NCBI RefSeq assembly: GCF_901709675.1
Contig: NC_051105.1
Span: forward strand, 188,001 to 252,000
DNA length: 64,000 nt
Reading direction: 5' to 3'
Source: Syngnathus acus
Lineage: Eukaryota > Chordata > Actinopteri > Syngnathiformes > Syngnathidae
Below are positions 61,391-64,000 of the stretch, piece after piece (position 1 is the first letter of the stretch; each line of letters starts with the position of its first letter). The position numbers and the translations under genes are program-made. The notes under the pieces are model-generated. The model worked only from the letters and a program-made list of their open reading frames with translations. It made no database searches and was not told where the DNA came from.

Positions 61391-64000
61391 CGTCTGAGGG
61401 AGGAAAGCAAAGGAGCGGGTTCCTGTCCGGGGAAGCCTTGGACATCCGGGCAGAAGAGCACATTGAGCAGATTGAAGCGATCTCGAAAGCCAGGGCATGG
61501 AAATCTGTTACTGACGGTTCCGAGAGCTCGGGCCTTCAAACAACGTACAGCCAGGGTTCAGGAGTCAGGTTTGAGATGAAAACTTCACAGGCAACCAGTG
61601 TGACAGGCACAATCAGACAAGACAAGCCCAAAGTTGAAGCGACCGAGGTAGCCGTGAGGCAAGATGTGAACGAGACAGTCAGCGACACGCAGTTAGATGA
61701 CGAACCTCAGAAATGGAGCAGGTGCAGTCCTGAAAAGGAGGCAAAGCAAGGAACTGGCCGTGATGTTTTATCAGAAGAAAGTATTCAAGTTGCAGACCGT
61801 CAGTCTCAAAAAGTTCCAAAACAGGCTGAACATGGAGAAGAGAACAGGGAGAGCTCAGAAGGACCTGAGAGGACGTTAGTCGCGTTCAACCATCTCGTAG
61901 TATCCACGGCGGGGGGCTTAGAAGATGCCAGCATGAAGTTCACAGCCGCTGTAAAGGAAGTGCAGCAGAACCAAGTTACGTTGGAGATGTTTCACCATGA
62001 CAAAATCCAGGATGAGTTAACTCAACCAAAGGTTAGCACGAGTGACTCCTGTAAGTTAATGGCTGGCGTGTCAAGTAAAGCTCTTGAAAGACAGACAATA
62101 TTAAGCAAACACCAGGAGGAACCCACCTCAGAAGCACAGCAGCTAAACATCAGTCTTCCTCATACTACAGATGTGATTGCCCAGGAGGCAAAGTCCGCAT
62201 TTCTCCACGTTCAACAGATTAAAGCATCGCCCCTCGTCGTGCTTGACCATTCAACACCCGAAAAAGCACCATCGGGTCTCTTGGCCGGCACGCTTGCAAG
62301 GAAACCCGCTTCTCGGGTCGAGTACCAAAGCAAAGCAGGGATTGAACCGGAGCTGTGTCAGTCAGCAGAGTCAGCAGTTCTCACAGATCCGACCGCCTGC
62401 CGGGAAGACTGTCGAGTGTCAGCTTCGAGTGATGTCGTCACCTCTAACCAGGCCCCCGTGGCAATGGCTCCAGGTGAAGAACGGAGTCTTGATGTTAAAA
62501 AGTCACACGAGTCTCAAGAGCTAACGGAAGAAGTTCTTCAGCCTCGAATACAAGAGTTGAAATCAGAACGACAAGAGGCCGATGGCGCTTTTGCGAAGCC
62601 ACCTGCAGGAGAAGACCCTGAATCCGTTGTTGGCGCAAAAACGTCAGAGGAGTCTGCTGGACTGGAGATGTCTGAAGAGGTGGCCTCAATACTTGAGGAA
62701 GGAATACAAGCAGCTCAACATGTAGGAAGGAAACAAAGACAGGGACAACATGGAACAAAGAGCTTTGTTTCACCTAAAATAAGACCGAACCAAGTCTGTC
62801 CAGTTCCGCCAGAGCAAGAAGTCCCGACAGATAGAAGAATTGTGGAAGAAGGCCAAAACAGCCAACGGTGTTCCTCTGCAGAAACAAGAAGCTCCAAGAA
62901 ATTCAAGGCTGATCTGAGTGTGGTCCAACTTAGGGGATCCCAGTCCCACAGAGTCCAAGAAGAGACCAAAGGTCTACTGGAAGGTAGAGCGGCTGTGACG
63001 GAGCTGGTGACTCCTCCATCTGGAGTTGTTCACGATGCAGGCATAAAATCAGAAGCTTTGCAGAGATTAACAAGACCTGCTGCCATTGGGAAGGAACTTC
63101 AGGCCAGCCGAGAAGAGAGAGAGGTTTTTGAAATGACACAAGATCTGGCGAGAGGGCCTGCTTCAGCTAAGATCGTAACAGTTGAAGACTACACAGGACA
63201 TGAAAAAGAGAGAAAGGTAGTTGAGTTTGCGGAAAAGTCTCAAGATAGAACCAGAAAAGCGCTGACAAGTCCTTTACTCCTGACAACCGCTGAAGTCCAA
63301 TCCACAGTGTTTCCAAAAATGCAAATGATAAAAATTGAGACACGAGAAGAGGCAGATGCTTCCAAATCAGTCAAGAACTCGGTAAGGAAGGTAGCTGCTG
63401 AGCCCTCACTCAAATTCAGATCCAAATCCCTGAAAGAGAAAAGACAAAGTTTAAGCAAAGCCAGACACATTTCTGTAGAAGATGTGTGTGCCGATGCCTC
63501 CATGGTTCAGGATCAACATGGTCATGTTTCAGAAAGACAACCCGAAAAAATGGACAGAAAACCTTCAACAGATGTGGAAGCTGCAGACAATCAAGCAGAA
63601 GTTCTCAAGTCCCAGGTCCCCCAAAGAGCACGAGGATATGAGCAAATTTCAGACATGGCCGAGGATCCTTTTGATTGTGCCACGACTTTCACTGAAGTAG
63701 CGGATGTTGCTAAGTTGATAGCTCAAATGTCACAGGAGGCTGACACAAAGGATTTACCCAGACATCAACAGGTGGAACAAAGAGTTCCAGACACACTCAC
63801 AACGGACGGTCCTCAGAGTTTGACACAAGCAGAACTGATGGATGAATGTCAGCGAGAGATGATTAGAGAGGGAGGGACACCCAGCAGAGAGTGTCCTAAT
63901 TTAGCAAAACCAGAGTGCAAGGAAAAGCAAGGAAAAGTTGATTCAGCAAAAGGTGAGATTAGTTTGATGGCCTCGGCCCAAGAACCTTCAGTAACAGATG
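61391..64000 (+). CDS. ttn: unrecognised giant exon, open to the window end (at least 870 codons)
   Basis: After GCCACTTAAG the phase-1 frame ASEGGKQRSGFLSGEALDIR runs 2,610 nt to the window edge with no stop; I read every codon. Composition is Glu, Lys, Ser, Gln, Ala, with little Pro, so it is not PEVK, and no Ig domain is seen. Stretches such as SLKFRSKSLKEKRQSLSKAR are basic; others (EVASILEEGIQAAQHVGRK) look helical. A phase-1 donor (AAA G|GTGAGA) lies at 63952/63953, so the exon may end there or continue. I do not recognise it. It resembles the disordered parts of the novex-3 and N2B exons in general character only. Confidence 0.78.

Larger units (their letters stand above)
1..64000 (+). 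other. ttn: Titin gene, 5' part (Z-disc to PEVK), partial at both ends
   Basis: Translated exons follow human titin in order from just after Ig Z2 through the Z-repeats, Z3-Z9, I1-I15, novex exons, N2B, middle tandem Ig, N2A and PEVK. Titin is the sarcomeric protein that spans from Z-disc to M-line and provides passive elasticity; this window covers the Z-disc anchor and most of the I-band spring. About 94 exons can be placed by reading frame, splice sites and similarity. The upstream promoter and the downstream A-band and kinase lie outside. The paralogue (ttn.1 or ttn.2) cannot be decided here. Confidence 0.97.

Overview
The window is vertebrate DNA carrying the 5' part of one giant muscle gene, titin (ttn), entirely on the + strand. 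The organism is most likely a ray-finned fish, probably a percomorph teleost: introns are compact (often 70-300 nt), coding GC is high, and the introns carry fish-type repeats (two short hAT elements with 8-bp target duplications, a Tc1/mariner-like element, TTCC, GA, CAT and TTC microsatellites). Teleosts have two titin paralogues, and the sequence alone does not say which one this is. The gene runs off both ends; the promoter, the start codon and the first two Ig domains (Z1, Z2) lie upstream.

Layout. 1-3152: Z-disc linker and Z-repeat region (phase-0 exons; one clear alpha-actinin-binding Z-repeat). 3361-9013: Z-disc Ig domains Z3-Z9 with their linkers, then I1. 9267-15696: proximal tandem Ig domains I2-I15. 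15961-16968: a 125-residue Ig exon that looks like human novex-1, and a 17-residue linker exon. 17870-27762: one 9.9-kb exon ending in a stop codon, the novex-3 alternative terminal exon, followed by its own 3' UTR and an AATAAA signal. 29469-33230: the cardiac N2B exon (Ig-Ig, about 900 residues of unique sequence, Ig). 33686-48994: middle tandem Ig region, 32 exons and 33 Ig domains, arranged as a six-exon super-repeat. 49165-53086: N2A element (I80, unique sequence, I81, I82, I83). 53191-61245: PEVK region, from very short exons to a 2.9-kb exon built from an eight-residue KIPEKLPE repeat. 60398 to the window end: two large exons that are not PEVK-like and that I do not recognise; the last stays open for at least 870 codons to the window edge.

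How the parts work together. Splicing after the 17-residue exon is a fork. Reading into 17870 gives a short Z-disc/I-band titin (novex-3 type) that never reaches the A-band. Skipping to 29469 gives full-length titin. Almost every I-band exon begins and ends in phase 1, so whole Ig or PEVK cassettes can be skipped without a frameshift; this is the known basis of tuning titin stiffness.

The parts most worth a second look are the octapeptide array (58371-59385), the six-fold 140-165-residue repeat inside the novex-3 exon (about 19640-22430), the unrecognised giant exon at the window end, and the enlarged N2B unique region. No non-titin gene, RNA gene or CRISPR array is supported.
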